Counted from the stretch's first letter, positions 32,876 to 41,489 are shown. The stretch is 64,000 nt of DNA from JACVRN01 sp036403815 (GCA_036403815.1 DASWQH010000007.1:1-64000), one strand, 5' to 3'. Numbers and translations: made by a program. Notes: generated from the sequence alone by a model not told the origin.

Positions 32876-35224
32876 ATGAGAAAAAAAGAGAAGCCTGAAA
32901 ACTTTCCAGAGATGCGCGCGGCTCAGTGCGCTCTCGCCCTCAAGCATGCCGTCTACGTTTGCCTGTTGATTGCGCTCTTTGCCGTTGCCTCTCCAGCGCA
33001 GAAGCAGGGAGCGGCCAATGCTTCAGCGCAGAAGCGGCCTGCAACGCCCGCGACTCGCGCCGAAAACTCTCAAGTGGTCGCTTTGCGCATCCTGCGCGCG
33101 GAGGACGAGCGACGCTGGGACAATGAGCTGGCTACGCTGCTGGCGGACAAGAGCGCAGCGGTGCGTCGTCGTGCAGCACTGGCCGCAGGTCGCATAGGTG
33201 ACGAGCGCGCCGTCACGCTGCTGGTGACCATGCTGCGCGTTGATGAGGATATGAATGTGCGCGCGATGGCAGCCTTTGCTCTGGGAGAGGTGGAGTCTGC
33301 GAAGGGCGCGGAAGGATTGATGGCTGAGCTTAAATCAAACGAATCCGCAGCGGTGCGTGCGCGCTGCCTTGAAGCGCTCGGCAAGATAGCAGCCGCGCTG
33401 CCGAAAGCGGAAGAGGCACGTTTGCGTTCAATCGGCGAAGCTATCCTCACTGCGTTAACGGCGGAAGCGGCGCGCAAGCCGCAGGCTGACCGTGAAACTG
33501 TTCTTCTGGGGCTGACGGCTGCCCTGCGCGCTCGTCCTGCTAATGCAGGTGCGGTCGTCATCAAGTTTCTTTCGGACAAGGATGCGCGCGTGCGCGGCGA
33601 TGCGCTCAATACTATGGCGCGCCTTAAAGCAAAAGACGGAAGCGAGCAGGCGCGCGCTCTGCTGGTGAATGATGGAGACGCGGTTGTGCGCGCGAACGCG
33701 GCGCGTGTGCTCGGAGCAGCGGAAGATAAAGCGGTGTTTGATGCTCTTGTGTCACGCCTCAGTGACGCGGATGAGCGCGTGCGTGTGAGCGCCATACGCG
33801 CTCTGGCTTCTTTGAGGGAGGAGCGCGTCACAAATCCATTGCTTGAGCGCGCCGGAAAGCTGATGAGTGGTTATCGCGCAGAACGTGCGAAGGCTTCGGA
33901 TGCGCGGCCTGCGGAGTTGAACGAGCTGCTTGAAATCGCCACGGGCTTAGGGCGCGTTCTGGGAAATACCTGGAACAAGAACGCGGTGGATTGGCTGCGC
34001 GAGTTCAGAGAGCTTGAAGGCAGTGTTGACCCGGAAATCGAGACGGCGTTTGCGCGGATTGCGCCTGCTCTTTACGTACGCGAAAAGCCTTTCGATAAGA
34101 TTACGGATGCGGAAGCGCGCTCTCAGCTTCTGAAAGATTGGCGGCGCGTACAGAGCCTGGCTCAAGCCCTGACGGAAATCGCTCCTCTCAAGAGTGAGAC
34201 GGAAGGGAACACGGTCGTGAGCGTGAAATCAGATGCGCTGGCAATCCTGCGCATCCTGCTCGATGATAAAAACCTTCCGGTGCTGGCCGCGCCCGATGTG
34301 CTGCGCGCCGTCGCGGCTTTCAAGCCAAACGATCTGGTCGAAATTCTCAGGCAACAACTCAAGGCGAAGGATGTCATCATGCGCGCCACCGCAGCCGAAG
34401 CTTTGGGCGAGCTGCCTCCCGAAGAAGCAACTACGCGCGCTCTGGCGGAAGCGCTGCCCGCAAGCCTCAGCGACGAGTTGAACGATGCGGCGCTGGCTAT
34501 CCTGGACGCTTTAGCCAAACAGAAATCCGAGAGCGCGACTGAAGCGCTCAAGACCGGGCTGGGTTCGCTGAATTACCTGGTGCGTCGTCGCGCCGCCGCG
34601 CTTTTGAAGGCAACTGGCGCAGGCGATTTCGATTCGCGTATAGGAACTGTGCAGACGCGTAACACTGCGGCTGATTACCAGCGCGTCATGGCACGCATGG
34701 ACAAACGCGTGCGCGCTGTTGTGACGACCGACAAAGGCTCTTTCACCATAGAGCTTCTGGCTGAAGACGCGCCGCTCACGGTTGATAACTTTGTCCAACT
34801 GGCGCGGCGCGGCTACTTCAACAACATCAGCTTTCATCGCGTCGTTCCGAACTTCGTCGTACAGGGCGGCGACCCGCGCGGCGACGGCAACGGCGGCCCC
34901 GGCTACCAGATTCGCTGCGAGATTAACGAAGCGAGGTATGATACGGGCGCAATCGGCATGGCGCTTTCGGGCAAAGACACGGGCGGCTCGCAGTGGTTCG
35001 TCACGCACAGCCCGCAGCCGCATCTGGACGGCGGCTACACTGTCTTTGCGCGCGTAGTAGAGGGCATGGACGTGGTGTACAAAATCGCGCGCGGCGATAA
35101 GATTCGCAACATCACCGTGACGGAAACGGCTCGTCCTGCATCTAAGGTTGGCAAACAGCCCGCAACGCGCGGGAAGGCTGCGAAAGACGGAGCGGGCAGG
35201 GAGAAGCGCAAAGGAGAGCGTTGA
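32876..35224 (+). CDS. HEAT-repeat protein with C-terminal cyclophilin domain
   Basis: 782 residues: signal peptide (about 22-42), then many HEAT-type helical repeats from about residue 60 to 585 (blocks such as AVRRRAALAAGRIGDERAVT and VRANAARVLGAAEDKAV), then a cyclophilin peptidyl-prolyl isomerase domain at about 615-760 with FTIELLAEDAPLTVDNFVQL, ISFHRVVPNFVVQGGDP and GSQWFVTHSPQPHLDGGYTVF. The C-terminal tail is Lys-rich. A secreted chaperone or scaffold that couples protein binding by the HEAT array to proline isomerisation is the natural reading. The TGA stop overlaps the TTG start of the next gene, so they form an operon. Confidence 0.88.
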   Translation: MRKKEKPENFPEMRAAQCALALKHAVYVCLLIALFAVASPAQKQGAANASAQKRPATPATRAENSQVVALRILRAEDERRWDNELATLLADKSAAVRRRAALAAGRIGDERAVTLLVTMLRVDEDMNVRAMAAFALGEVESAKGAEGLMAELKSNESAAVRARCLEALGKIAAALPKAEEARLRSIGEAILTALTAEAARKPQADRETVLLGLTAALRARPANAGAVVIKFLSDKDARVRGDALNTMARLKAKDGSEQARALLVNDGDAVVRANAARVLGAAEDKAVFDALVSRLSDADERVRVSAIRALASLREERVTNPLLERAGKLMSGYRAERAKASDARPAELNELLEIATGLGRVLGNTWNKNAVDWLREFRELEGSVDPEIETAFARIAPALYVREKPFDKITDAEARSQLLKDWRRVQSLAQALTEIAPLKSETEGNTVVSVKSDALAILRILLDDKNLPVLAAPDVLRAVAAFKPNDLVEILRQQLKAKDVIMRATAAEALGELPPEEATTRALAEALPASLSDELNDAALAILDALAKQKSESATEALKTGLGSLNYLVRRRAAALLKATGAGDFDSRIGTVQTRNTAADYQRVMARMDKRVRAVVTTDKGSFTIELLAEDAPLTVDNFVQLARRGYFNNISFHRVVPNFVVQGGDPRGDGNGGPGYQIRCEINEARYDTGAIGMALSGKDTGGSQWFVTHSPQPHLDGGYTVFARVVEGMDVVYKIARGDKIRNITVTETARPASKVGKQPATRGKAAKDGAGREKRKGER

Positions 35225-37068
35225 AAGAATTTGCAGTACAGTTTTGCTTTAAGCCTGTGACCCGAACGAGTCTAGTCGCGCTCTGCCTTCTGCTCTTTGC
35301 CGCTACAAGTCCGCTCCTCAACGTGAAGGCTCAGGAAGCTGTAAAGGAAAATGCAAGCGCTTCCGCAAAGCCGCGCGCAGAAACTGTTACAGAGCGCACG
35401 CGCTATCGCATCACGCTCGATCTGGACGTGAACGGTAGAGCGTACACGGGCATGGAGAGCGTGCGCTGGGTTAACTCAAGCGACCGCTCTACCAATGTGC
35501 TCTACTTTCATCTCTACCCGAACCTGCGCTCCACAGTACAACGCCCCTCGCCGTCAGCGAACCCCGCGGCTTCAAATGTGGAAGCGGCTGCGGATGAACC
35601 CAAGCTGGAGATTACAAGCGTTCGCGTTGCGCGCACGGGTGCGCCGCTTCCTTTCGTCTTTGATGATCAGGGCAGGACGTTGCGCGTCATGCTGCGCGAA
35701 TCTGTGGCCGCCAATGGAGCTACAGAAATCCAGATAGACTTCAAGGGCAGCGTGCCTGAGATTGACCCGGATGAAACCGGCCTGCTCGCGCATCTTATTC
35801 AACAAGTCGGCGCAGTCCTCAGAGGCGAGCGCGAGATACGGCGAGCGCGCGATATGAATTTCAGCTCGCGCGGTGTTCTACTGCTGGGCGCAAGCTATCC
35901 CCTGCTGGCTGCGCGCGATGGCGACGACTGGCAGCGCAAAGTTGAACAGAGCATAGGCGATCCAGTTTACGCAGATGTTGCCGACTACGCGGTCGAGATA
36001 CGCGCGCCGGAAAGTGTTTCGCTCTTTACTTCAGGAATAGAATCGAAAGAAGCAGCGGAAGGCCAACATTCACGTATCTTCACGGGCGAGAGCTTGCGCA
36101 GCTTCGCCATCATCGCCGGACGCAGCCTGCGCTCGGAAGAACGCAACGTGGGCGGCATACGCGTTCGCTCCGTCTTCAACGAAGGGCATGAAGCAATCGG
36201 TCGGCGTGTGCTGGGCATTGCTGCGGAAGCGGTGCGAACCTTCACCGCGCGTTTCGGCGAGCTTCCTTTCAAATCCGTCACGGTCGGCGAAGCGCCGCTC
36301 GTCGCCGGACTCGGCTCGGCGGAGTTTTCATCCTTCAGCGTCATCGCCAGCGCCTTCTACGTTGATTTCGATTCGCCATCTATGCGCAACCTGCCGGAGA
36401 TTGTGCGCGAGCAGCGCACCTCTCTGGAAGACAGTCTGGAGTTCGCGGTCGCGCATGTGGTCGCGCACCAGTGGTGGGGCGCGGCGGTCGGCAACGATCC
36501 CGAACGCTCGCCCGTGCTGGACGAAGCATTGGCGAACTGGTCTGCGCTTCTCTACTACAAAGAGGCGCACGGCGACGAGCGCGCAGAGCTTGCCTTAGAC
36601 GATCAACTGCGCGGCGTCTACAAAATCTACAGGACGTTCGGCGGCGAAGACATGGAGGCCGACCGAGCCTCGCGCGAGTACAAGAATTCGTTTCAGTATT
36701 CGGCCATCGTTTCCAGCAAGGGCGCATTGATGTTCACGGCGCTGCGCCGCTTGATGGGCGATGATAAATTCTTCGCCGCCTTGAAGAGTTATTACAGCGC
36801 GAACATGTTTGAGGTGGCTGAGCTTGATGATTTGCGCGGCAGCTTCATAGCCGAAGCGCCCCTTGAGCAGAGACGAAGTGTTGCGCGAACCTTCTCGCGC
36901 TGGCTCTCACAAAAGCGCGGCGATCAGGATATAGCTCCTCCCGACCCGAAACTGGCAGTGGAACTCGGCCTGCCTGCGAGCCAGTCCAAGAATGAGGGCG
37001 GCGGTGGCGGCAACGCCTTCGCTCGCTTAGGTAAATTCTTCTGGCAGCAGATGACGCGGCTGCGTTAA
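35221..37068 (+). CDS. M1 aminopeptidase-like protein with altered zinc motif
   Basis: 615 residues from the TTG at 35221. Signal peptide (residues about 14-38), N-terminal beta domain with YRITLDLDVNGRAYTGMESVRW, and a peptidase-like domain with AHVVAHQWWGAAVGND and VLDEALANW. The family motif is HExxH followed 18 residues on by E. Here it is HVVAH, so the catalytic glutamate is valine (codon GTG, one base from GAG). The rest, including the downstream E of DEALANW, is kept. The protein is probably a non-catalytic or impaired member of the M1 gluzincin family acting outside the cytoplasm. It is coupled to the HEAT-cyclophilin gene. Confidence 0.8.
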   Translation: MKEFAVQFCFKPVTRTSLVALCLLLFAATSPLLNVKAQEAVKENASASAKPRAETVTERTRYRITLDLDVNGRAYTGMESVRWVNSSDRSTNVLYFHLYPNLRSTVQRPSPSANPAASNVEAAADEPKLEITSVRVARTGAPLPFVFDDQGRTLRVMLRESVAANGATEIQIDFKGSVPEIDPDETGLLAHLIQQVGAVLRGEREIRRARDMNFSSRGVLLLGASYPLLAARDGDDWQRKVEQSIGDPVYADVADYAVEIRAPESVSLFTSGIESKEAAEGQHSRIFTGESLRSFAIIAGRSLRSEERNVGGIRVRSVFNEGHEAIGRRVLGIAAEAVRTFTARFGELPFKSVTVGEAPLVAGLGSAEFSSFSVIASAFYVDFDSPSMRNLPEIVREQRTSLEDSLEFAVAHVVAHQWWGAAVGNDPERSPVLDEALANWSALLYYKEAHGDERAELALDDQLRGVYKIYRTFGGEDMEADRASREYKNSFQYSAIVSSKGALMFTALRRLMGDDKFFAALKSYYSANMFEVAELDDLRGSFIAEAPLEQRRSVARTFSRWLSQKRGDQDIAPPDPKLAVELGLPASQSKNEGGGGGNAFARLGKFFWQQMTRLR

Positions 37069-37101
37069 GGGCTTTGAAGGTAAACAAGGAGTAAAGGGAA
37101 A

Positions 37102-37647
37102 ATGGTCTCAAGAGTGATGGATAGAGTGCAGACTAGAAACGCGAGCGGTAGCAAGATGGAGCGTACACGCTCTGTCGAAGTAGAAGAGAGCCTGGATCAA
37201 CTGAGTCGCTGGATGGACGGGCTGTTTCGCATTCCCGGCCTCGGCTGGCGATTCGGGCTTGACGCCATCATAGGACTTGTTCCCGGCGTCGGCGACACGC
37301 TGACCAGTCTCGCCTCTTTTTACATTCTGGCCGCAGGCGTGCGTTATCGCGTCCCGAAGATAACGCTCCTGCGTATGGGCTTCAACATAGGCATTGATTA
37401 TGTCCTGGGTTCTGTTCCGCTGGTCGGCGATCTTTTCGATGCGGCATGGAAGTCAAATCAGATGAACATGGAGCTGCTGCGCAGCCGTGCTACAGTCTCT
37501 AAAGAAGAGGCCAGAGCCGGAAGACTCAGCGACTGGCTTTTTGTTGGCCTCATCATCCTCGTGCTGATTGCGCTCCTCATAGGCTCAGCCGCCGTCGCCA
37601 TTTACCTTCTGATGCTGGTGGTAAAGCAATTCCCGCTCTTCTCTTAG
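37102..37647 (+). CDS. DUF4112 family membrane protein
   Basis: 181 residues. The DUF4112 signature is clear: LDQLSRWMDGLFRIPGLGWR, FGLDAIIGLVPGVGDTLTS, RMGFNIGIDYVLGSVPLVGD and LFDAAWKSNQMNMELL. One or two hydrophobic segments in the middle and a strong C-terminal helix (FVGLIILVLIALLIG) indicate a membrane protein. Function is unknown for the family. The ATG at 37102 follows AAGGAGTAAAGGG about 8-15 bp upstream. It ends at the start of the nested palindrome at 37646. Confidence 0.88.
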   Translation: MVSRVMDRVQTRNASGSKMERTRSVEVEESLDQLSRWMDGLFRIPGLGWRFGLDAIIGLVPGVGDTLTSLASFYILAAGVRYRVPKITLLRMGFNIGIDYVLGSVPLVGDLFDAAWKSNQMNMELLRSRATVSKEEARAGRLSDWLFVGLIILVLIALLIGSAAVAIYLLMLVVKQFPLFS

Positions 37648-37851
37648 CCCCTGAAAGGGGCGTGAGAATTTAGCCCACAGCGCAAGCCGTGGGAACAAGC
37701 GCAGTAAATAAAAGTTAAAGCCCCGGTAGGGGCGCGCAGATTCTCCGGCTTGAGAATCTGCGCGCCCCTACCGGGGCTTCTCTATCTTTTGCAATCTATT
37801 GTCCCACGGCTTACGCCGTGAGCTAAAATCTTTTACCCCCTTCAGGGGGCT
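37646..37851. repeat. 206-bp nested palindromic element
   Basis: Mirror-image order of modules: AGCCCCTGAAAGGGGC, CCCACAGCGCAAGCCGTGGG, then a central hairpin with perfect 28-bp arms (37718-37745 and 37752-37779) and 6-nt loop, then TCCCACGGCTTACGCCGTGA and CCCCCTTCAGGGGG. It lies between the convergent DUF4112 and TlpA-like genes. Confidence 0.88.
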
Positions 37852-37865
37852 AATAAGCTGAAGCG

Positions 37866-38363
37866 TTAAGCCGTCGCTTCCGTCTGCAATGTTTGCTTCT
37901 GCGCTTCTGCCGCCATCACGCGCTCAAGCGCCGAAGCGAGCAAATCAAGCCCACGCTCTCCCGCCGCAAAGCTCTTCAGCTTGCCATCCCCGTCGAAGAG
38001 ATAGTAGGCAGGCACATACCCTTGATCGTTCTTGAACGCATCGCGCAGCTTATGCATGTTGTCAATCGCGCAAGGCTCTGTAATGTTGTATTTACTGATG
38101 GCTTCGCGCACATCTTCAATGTTCGTGTCCGCTTCATAGCGCGGCATGTGAACGGCTATTACGCGCAAGCCCTCTTCGCGGCGCGCCTCGCGCCATTCGG
38201 CCACACGCGGCATATTGTCTTTACAGATACCGCAACTGACCGCCCAGAAATGCACCAGCGTCGGATGCCCCTTGCTCTCGCTTTCCGCGTGCGCCTGCGT
38301 TGCGTTGAACCACTCCGTCGCATCATTAAGCGGCGGTAACTCCGTCCCGATCCTCATCGGCAT
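37866..38363 (-). CDS. TlpA-like thioredoxin-fold redoxin
   Basis: 165 residues. The fold shows TLVHFWAVSCGICKDNMPRV with the redox pair CGIC at about residues 44-47, followed by LRVIAVHMPRYEADTN, and a cis-proline loop region YVPAYYLFDGDGK. This is the AhpC/TSA-redoxin or TlpA type of thiol-disulfide protein. No signal peptide is visible, so it is probably cytoplasmic. The peroxiredoxin and PerR-like regulator lie just upstream on the same strand, suggesting a peroxide-response locus. The heptad-type repeat at 38381-38455 separates it from the peroxiredoxin gene. Confidence 0.82.
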   Translation of the reverse strand: MPMRIGTELPPLNDATEWFNATQAHAESESKGHPTLVHFWAVSCGICKDNMPRVAEWREARREEGLRVIAVHMPRYEADTNIEDVREAISKYNITEPCAIDNMHKLRDAFKNDQGYVPAYYLFDGDGKLKSFAAGERGLDLLASALERVMAAEAQKQTLQTEATA

Positions 38364-38380
38364 AACTCTTTACCTCGTGA

Positions 38381-38455
38381 AAAGTAACAGGTGACAGGTG
38401 TCAGGGACAAAAGTTTTTCTCTTGTCACCTGTTACCTGTCATCCGTCACGGCTTT
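38381..38455. repeat. heptad-type inverted repeat (GTGACAG family)
   Basis: Left words AGTAACAG, GTGACAG, GTGTCAG, GGACAAA pair with right words CTTGTCA, CCTGTTA, CCTGTCA, TCCGTCA. It lies between the peroxiredoxin and the TlpA-like gene. Confidence 0.82.
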
Positions 38456-39021
38456 TAAGCGTTAATTGTTTCCTGTCCAGGCTTCCACTCGGCTTGGCAG
38501 AGGCCGCCTGTTTGAAGCGCCTGAATGACGCGCAGCGTCTCTTCCGCCGAGCGACCGACGTTGAGATCATGCACGACCTTGTAGCGCAGTATGCCTTCAG
38601 GGTCTATGACGAAGAGGCCGCGCAGCGCGACGCCCTTGTCTTCTATGAGCACGCCGTAATCGCGCGCCACCTGCTTGGTCGCGTCCGCCGCAAGCGGGTA
38701 CTTCAAACCTTCGACGCCGCTCTTATCGCGCGGCGTTTGCAGCCATGCGCGGTGCGAGTAAACCGAATCGGTCGAAACACCAATGATGTCCGCGCCGATG
38801 CCCTCGAAATCCTCGTAGCGATCCGAGAACGTGGTCAACTCCGTCGGGCAGACGAAAGTGAAATCCAACGGGTAGAACAAGAGGACGAGCCACTTGCCCT
38901 TGTAATCCGAAAGCTTGACGTTCTCGTTCAGCTTCTCGATGTTCTTGGTCGAAGCCATGTCGAAATCCGGTGCCGACTGTCCGACCATAGCCCTTTCAGC
39001 GGCTGTTGCAGTTGCTGACAT
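38455..39021 (-). CDS. 2-Cys peroxiredoxin (AhpC/Tpx-type)
   Basis: 188 residues. The peroxidatic cysteine C58 lies in FTFVCPTEL, and the resolving cysteine C175 in GGLCQAEWKPG near the C-terminus. This is the typical 2-Cys pattern of AhpC/Prx1-like enzymes that reduce hydrogen peroxide and organic hydroperoxides with thioredoxin or a similar donor. The family name is certain, but exact orthology to ahpC is not, because ahpF is not present. Its promoter region (39022-39144) lies downstream of the regulator gene and has no obvious Fur-type box. Upstream, AGGTATTGGAGGAATTTAA gives a good ribosome site (GGAGG) before ATG 39021. Confidence 0.9.
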   Translation of the reverse strand: MSATATAAERAMVGQSAPDFDMASTKNIEKLNENVKLSDYKGKWLVLLFYPLDFTFVCPTELTTFSDRYEDFEGIGADIIGVSTDSVYSHRAWLQTPRDKSGVEGLKYPLAADATKQVARDYGVLIEDKGVALRGLFVIDPEGILRYKVVHDLNVGRSAEETLRVIQALQTGGLCQAEWKPGQETINA

Positions 39022-39144
39022 TTAAATTCCTCCAATACCTTTCAAAAGATAAGTTTTGATTGCCTTACAAACGATGCCGAAGCCTCAGCGCTTTTCTAAA
39101 GCTGAAGGTGCGCTCCCTGTGCTTCAATTCCTGCTGACTATCGC

Positions 39145-39558
39145 TCATTTCCCCTCTCGACAATCAGGACACAGGCCGCGCAAGGTCAGGTGAATTGATT
39201 CAGGCTTGAACTTTGATTTCCGAGCCGCCGCGCGCAAAAGCTCGGCGGTCGCGGTCAAATCAAAATCCTCCAGCCTGCCGCAACCCGTGCAGATAGCATG
39301 GTCATGCCTGTCCGTCTCACGATCATAACGACTTGCTCCGTTGCCGAAGCTGATTTCGTGTATTAGCCCCTCGTCCTTCAGGTAACGAAGCGAGTTATAG
39401 ACGGTCGCAAAGCTAATCGAGGGGCGAATCCTGCGCGCGACCTCGAAAATCTCGTTGGCCGTCAGGTGATTACCGCCCTCCTGAAGAACTTGCAGCACGA
39501 CCTGACGCTGCGGTGTCAGCGCCCTTGTGCCTCCCTGAACTCCTGTGCCTTTAGTCAT
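39145..39558 (-). CDS. Fur/PerR family transcriptional regulator
   Basis: 137 residues of the Fur family. The winged-helix DNA-binding half (LTPQRQVVLQVLQ to ISFATVYNSLRYLKDEGL) is followed by the metal-binding dimerisation half with DRHDHAICTGCG and CPDC, giving two CxxC pairs for structural zinc and histidines for the sensor metal. Its neighbour, a 2-Cys peroxiredoxin, supports a PerR-like peroxide sensor role over iron homeostasis. A perfect palindrome of the PerR-box type lies 17-35 bp upstream of the start, indicating autoregulation. Confidence 0.9.
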   Translation of the reverse strand: MTKGTGVQGGTRALTPQRQVVLQVLQEGGNHLTANEIFEVARRIRPSISFATVYNSLRYLKDEGLIHEISFGNGASRYDRETDRHDHAICTGCGRLEDFDLTATAELLRAAARKSKFKPESIHLTLRGLCPDCREGK

Positions 39559-39574
39559 GATTGTCTTAAACTGG

Positions 39575-39593
39575 ATTTAGAATAATTCTAAAT
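39575..39593. promoter_or_regulatory. PerR/Fur-box operator
   Basis: ATTTAGAATAATTCTAAAT is a perfect 9-1-9 inverted repeat that contains the 7-1-7 box TTAGAATAATTCTAA, close to the PerR consensus TTATAATNATTATAA. It lies 17-35 bp upstream of the regulator start. Confidence 0.82.
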
Positions 39594-39613
39594 TGCGGAT
39601 TTGTCAAGCGACG

Positions 39614-39681
39614 GGGAGAGGGGAGAGGCTAGTAGTTGAATCTCTTTTCACTAACCTCTAGCCTCTAACCTCTAACCTCTA
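39614..39681. repeat. heptad-type inverted repeat (GAGGTTA family, copy 3)
   Basis: Right arm words TAACCTC, TAGCCTC, TAACCTC, TAACCTC (39650-39680) pair with a shorter left arm GAGAGGCTAGTAGTT (about 39623-39638). It abuts the stop codon of the SDR reductase gene at 39682. Confidence 0.78.
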
Positions 39682-40749
39682 TTAAAGCTTCGGATGGTGT
39701 TCGACGAAATCAATGAGAGCGTTGACGTAAGTGGGAAAGGGCGGGCAGGCGATGCTGTGCGGCTCCAGAAGCGCGCGGGCGCGGGTCGTGTCGTAGGTCT
39801 GGTCTAGAAAGAAGTAGGGAACACCGGCGTGCGGCAATCCGGTCAGCGCGGGCGAGAAGGGAAGCATCAGAGACGGACGCACAAGTTTGGCCGGAACTTT
39901 GAGGCGAGAGCCGCGACCCGACAGCGCGCGTGCGATTGCTTCGAAGAGGTCGTGTGTGGTGAGCGGGTCAGGGTCGGCCAGTTGAACGGTCGCTCCAGTG
40001 GCGCGTTCATCCTGCGCGATTGTAGTCATCGCCTCGACGACGAAATCCACAGGCACCAGATTCAGACTCACATTGCGATTGCCTATATTGATGAGCGAAA
40101 GAAGGCGTGGCCGCATACGCAGGTATTGAATCAGGTAGTAAATGCCGTCGTATTTGGCCGTCTCGCCCGTGCGCGAATCGCCGCAGACGACCGCCGGGCG
40201 ATGAATCGTCACGGGCAGCTCGGATTTCAGCTCGTCCACCTCTATCTCAGCCTGATACTTTGTCTCTTCGTAGTGATTGCGAAAGCCCGCGTCATGTCGC
40301 AGCTCTGTTTCCAGAATCAATCCTTTGCGTTTACCAGCAACGTAGCAGGTCGAGACATAGTGGTAACGGCGCAGGTTCTTCAACGAACGCGCGAGCCAGT
40401 TGACGTTGCGTGTGCCTTCAAGATTGACCAGCCGTGCTACGCTGCCCTCGACCGCCAGATCGTAAATAGCTGCCAGATGAAAGAGCGTGGTCGTCTCTGC
40501 ACGGGCTTCATCAAGCTCCGCAGGCACGATGCCTAAATCCGGTTTGGTGATGTCACCCTCTATGATGCGAAAGCGGCTGAGGGCTGCGCCTGTTTCTTCT
40601 GCGATGTGAGCTACATCATGACGCGCTCGCTCCATGAACGCAGGCTGGACTAGAAGCAGGAAGCGTGCGTCCATTTGAGCCAGCCGTTTGACCAGCCGAC
40701 CGGCTATGAAGCCCGGAAAACCCGTCAGAAAAATCGTTTCGTCAGTCAT
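39682..40749 (-). CDS. extended SDR, NAD-dependent reductase/epimerase family
   Basis: 355 residues. The N-terminal TGFPGFIAGRL at about residues 9-19 is the nucleotide motif of extended SDRs (GxxGxxG variant). LFHLAAIYDL and ETKYQAE (active-site tyrosine and lysine in Y-x3-K style, here YEETKYQAE) follow. The pattern resembles NAD_binding_4 or fatty acyl reductase-like proteins, often reducing thioesters, but it is also compatible with sugar epimerases. Its start ATG overlaps the stop of the preceding small gene by four bases (ATGA type). No substrate can be assigned. Confidence 0.83.
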   Translation of the reverse strand: MTDETIFLTGFPGFIAGRLVKRLAQMDARFLLLVQPAFMERARHDVAHIAEETGAALSRFRIIEGDITKPDLGIVPAELDEARAETTTLFHLAAIYDLAVEGSVARLVNLEGTRNVNWLARSLKNLRRYHYVSTCYVAGKRKGLILETELRHDAGFRNHYEETKYQAEIEVDELKSELPVTIHRPAVVCGDSRTGETAKYDGIYYLIQYLRMRPRLLSLINIGNRNVSLNLVPVDFVVEAMTTIAQDERATGATVQLADPDPLTTHDLFEAIARALSGRGSRLKVPAKLVRPSLMLPFSPALTGLPHAGVPYFFLDQTYDTTRARALLEPHSIACPPFPTYVNALIDFVEHHPKL

Positions 40750-41048
40750 CCAGAAAACTCTATTCCGAGTTGCAGCAATTTACGCTCGAACCCTTCCGAA
40801 GTATTGAGCGTGTGGAGTAATGTCTTATCAGCGCGATGATACGATATAAGCCCGCCGCCCGCTTCCAGCCTCAACACCAGAACGGTGTCCTTTGCCGCCG
40901 CCACCCTGTGCTCGGTGACGCTACAGGCTTCTCCCAGAATCTCTGCCGGACTTAAATTGTCGGCGGCTTCACGCAGCACATATCTGCCGGGGCAGTTGCG
41001 AATCGGCTTCCAGTTACGCTCCAGGAAAAGTTGATCGAAGCTCTTCAT
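40746..41048 (-). CDS. hypothetical protein, 100 residues
   Basis: From ATG 41048 (MKSFDQLFLERNW) the protein is 100 residues. It contains GRYVLREAADNLSPAEILGE and DTVLVLRLEAGGGLISYHRADKTLLHTLNT, with no membrane segment and no recognised motif. The extension to 41132 is rejected because it has no conserved-looking sequence. The stop overlaps the start of the SDR gene, so the two are translated as a pair and this small protein may serve the reductase, for example as a regulator or ligand-binding partner. The family was not recognised. Confidence 0.62.
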   Translation of the reverse strand: MKSFDQLFLERNWKPIRNCPGRYVLREAADNLSPAEILGEACSVTEHRVAAAKDTVLVLRLEAGGGLISYHRADKTLLHTLNTSEGFERKLLQLGIEFSG

Positions 41049-41171
41049 TGTATGACAGAAGCGAATTGGTATTATAGCAAGTCGGCTGGTAAGATTCTCA
41101 TGAGCAGAGGGAATAGGGCTAAGGGGGCGCACATCCGCAGGCGACGCGTTTATTAAGGAAGGGGAAGCGTT

Positions 41172-41489
41172 ATGTCCGAGAAGCTGGTCGAAAAGATGAT
41201 TAAAGAAGCGATGGCAAAGGGCGAGTTCGACAACCTGCCCGGAAGCGGCCAGCCAGTTGATTTGAGCGAGTACTTCGCCGCGCCGGAAGACGTGCGCCTA
41301 GGCCACAAGATGCTGAAGGATGCGAACATCATCCCTGAAGAGCTTGAGCTGCTTAGAGAGGCCGAGACCCTTAAGGCTGAGCTGGCGCGAGTCTCTACCG
41401 ATGAAGAAAAGCGCAAGCTTCGGAAAATGATAGACGAGAAGCTACTGAAATATAACCTGCTCAAAGATCGCCAGAAGCGCAGGCGATAA
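41172..41489 (+). CDS. DUF1992 (DnaJ-homologue C-28 conserved domain) protein
   Basis: 105 residues. The DUF1992 pattern is clear at the N-terminus: KMIKEAMAKGEFDNLPGSGQPVDLSEYF, followed by LGHKMLKDANIIPEELELL. The C-terminus is a coiled-coil-like basic helix ending in RQKRRR. The domain is also found next to J-domains in other organisms, but here it is alone. Its function is unknown. The ATG at 41172 follows GGAAGGGGAAG. Confidence 0.85.
   Translation: MSEKLVEKMIKEAMAKGEFDNLPGSGQPVDLSEYFAAPEDVRLGHKMLKDANIIPEELELLREAETLKAELARVSTDEEKRKLRKMIDEKLLKYNLLKDRQKRRR

Noticed and set aside
33070..33831. 253-residue minus-strand frame in the HEAT protein
   Set aside because: Ser/Arg/Ala-rich antisense shadow caused by the high GC content of the repeats on the plus strand.
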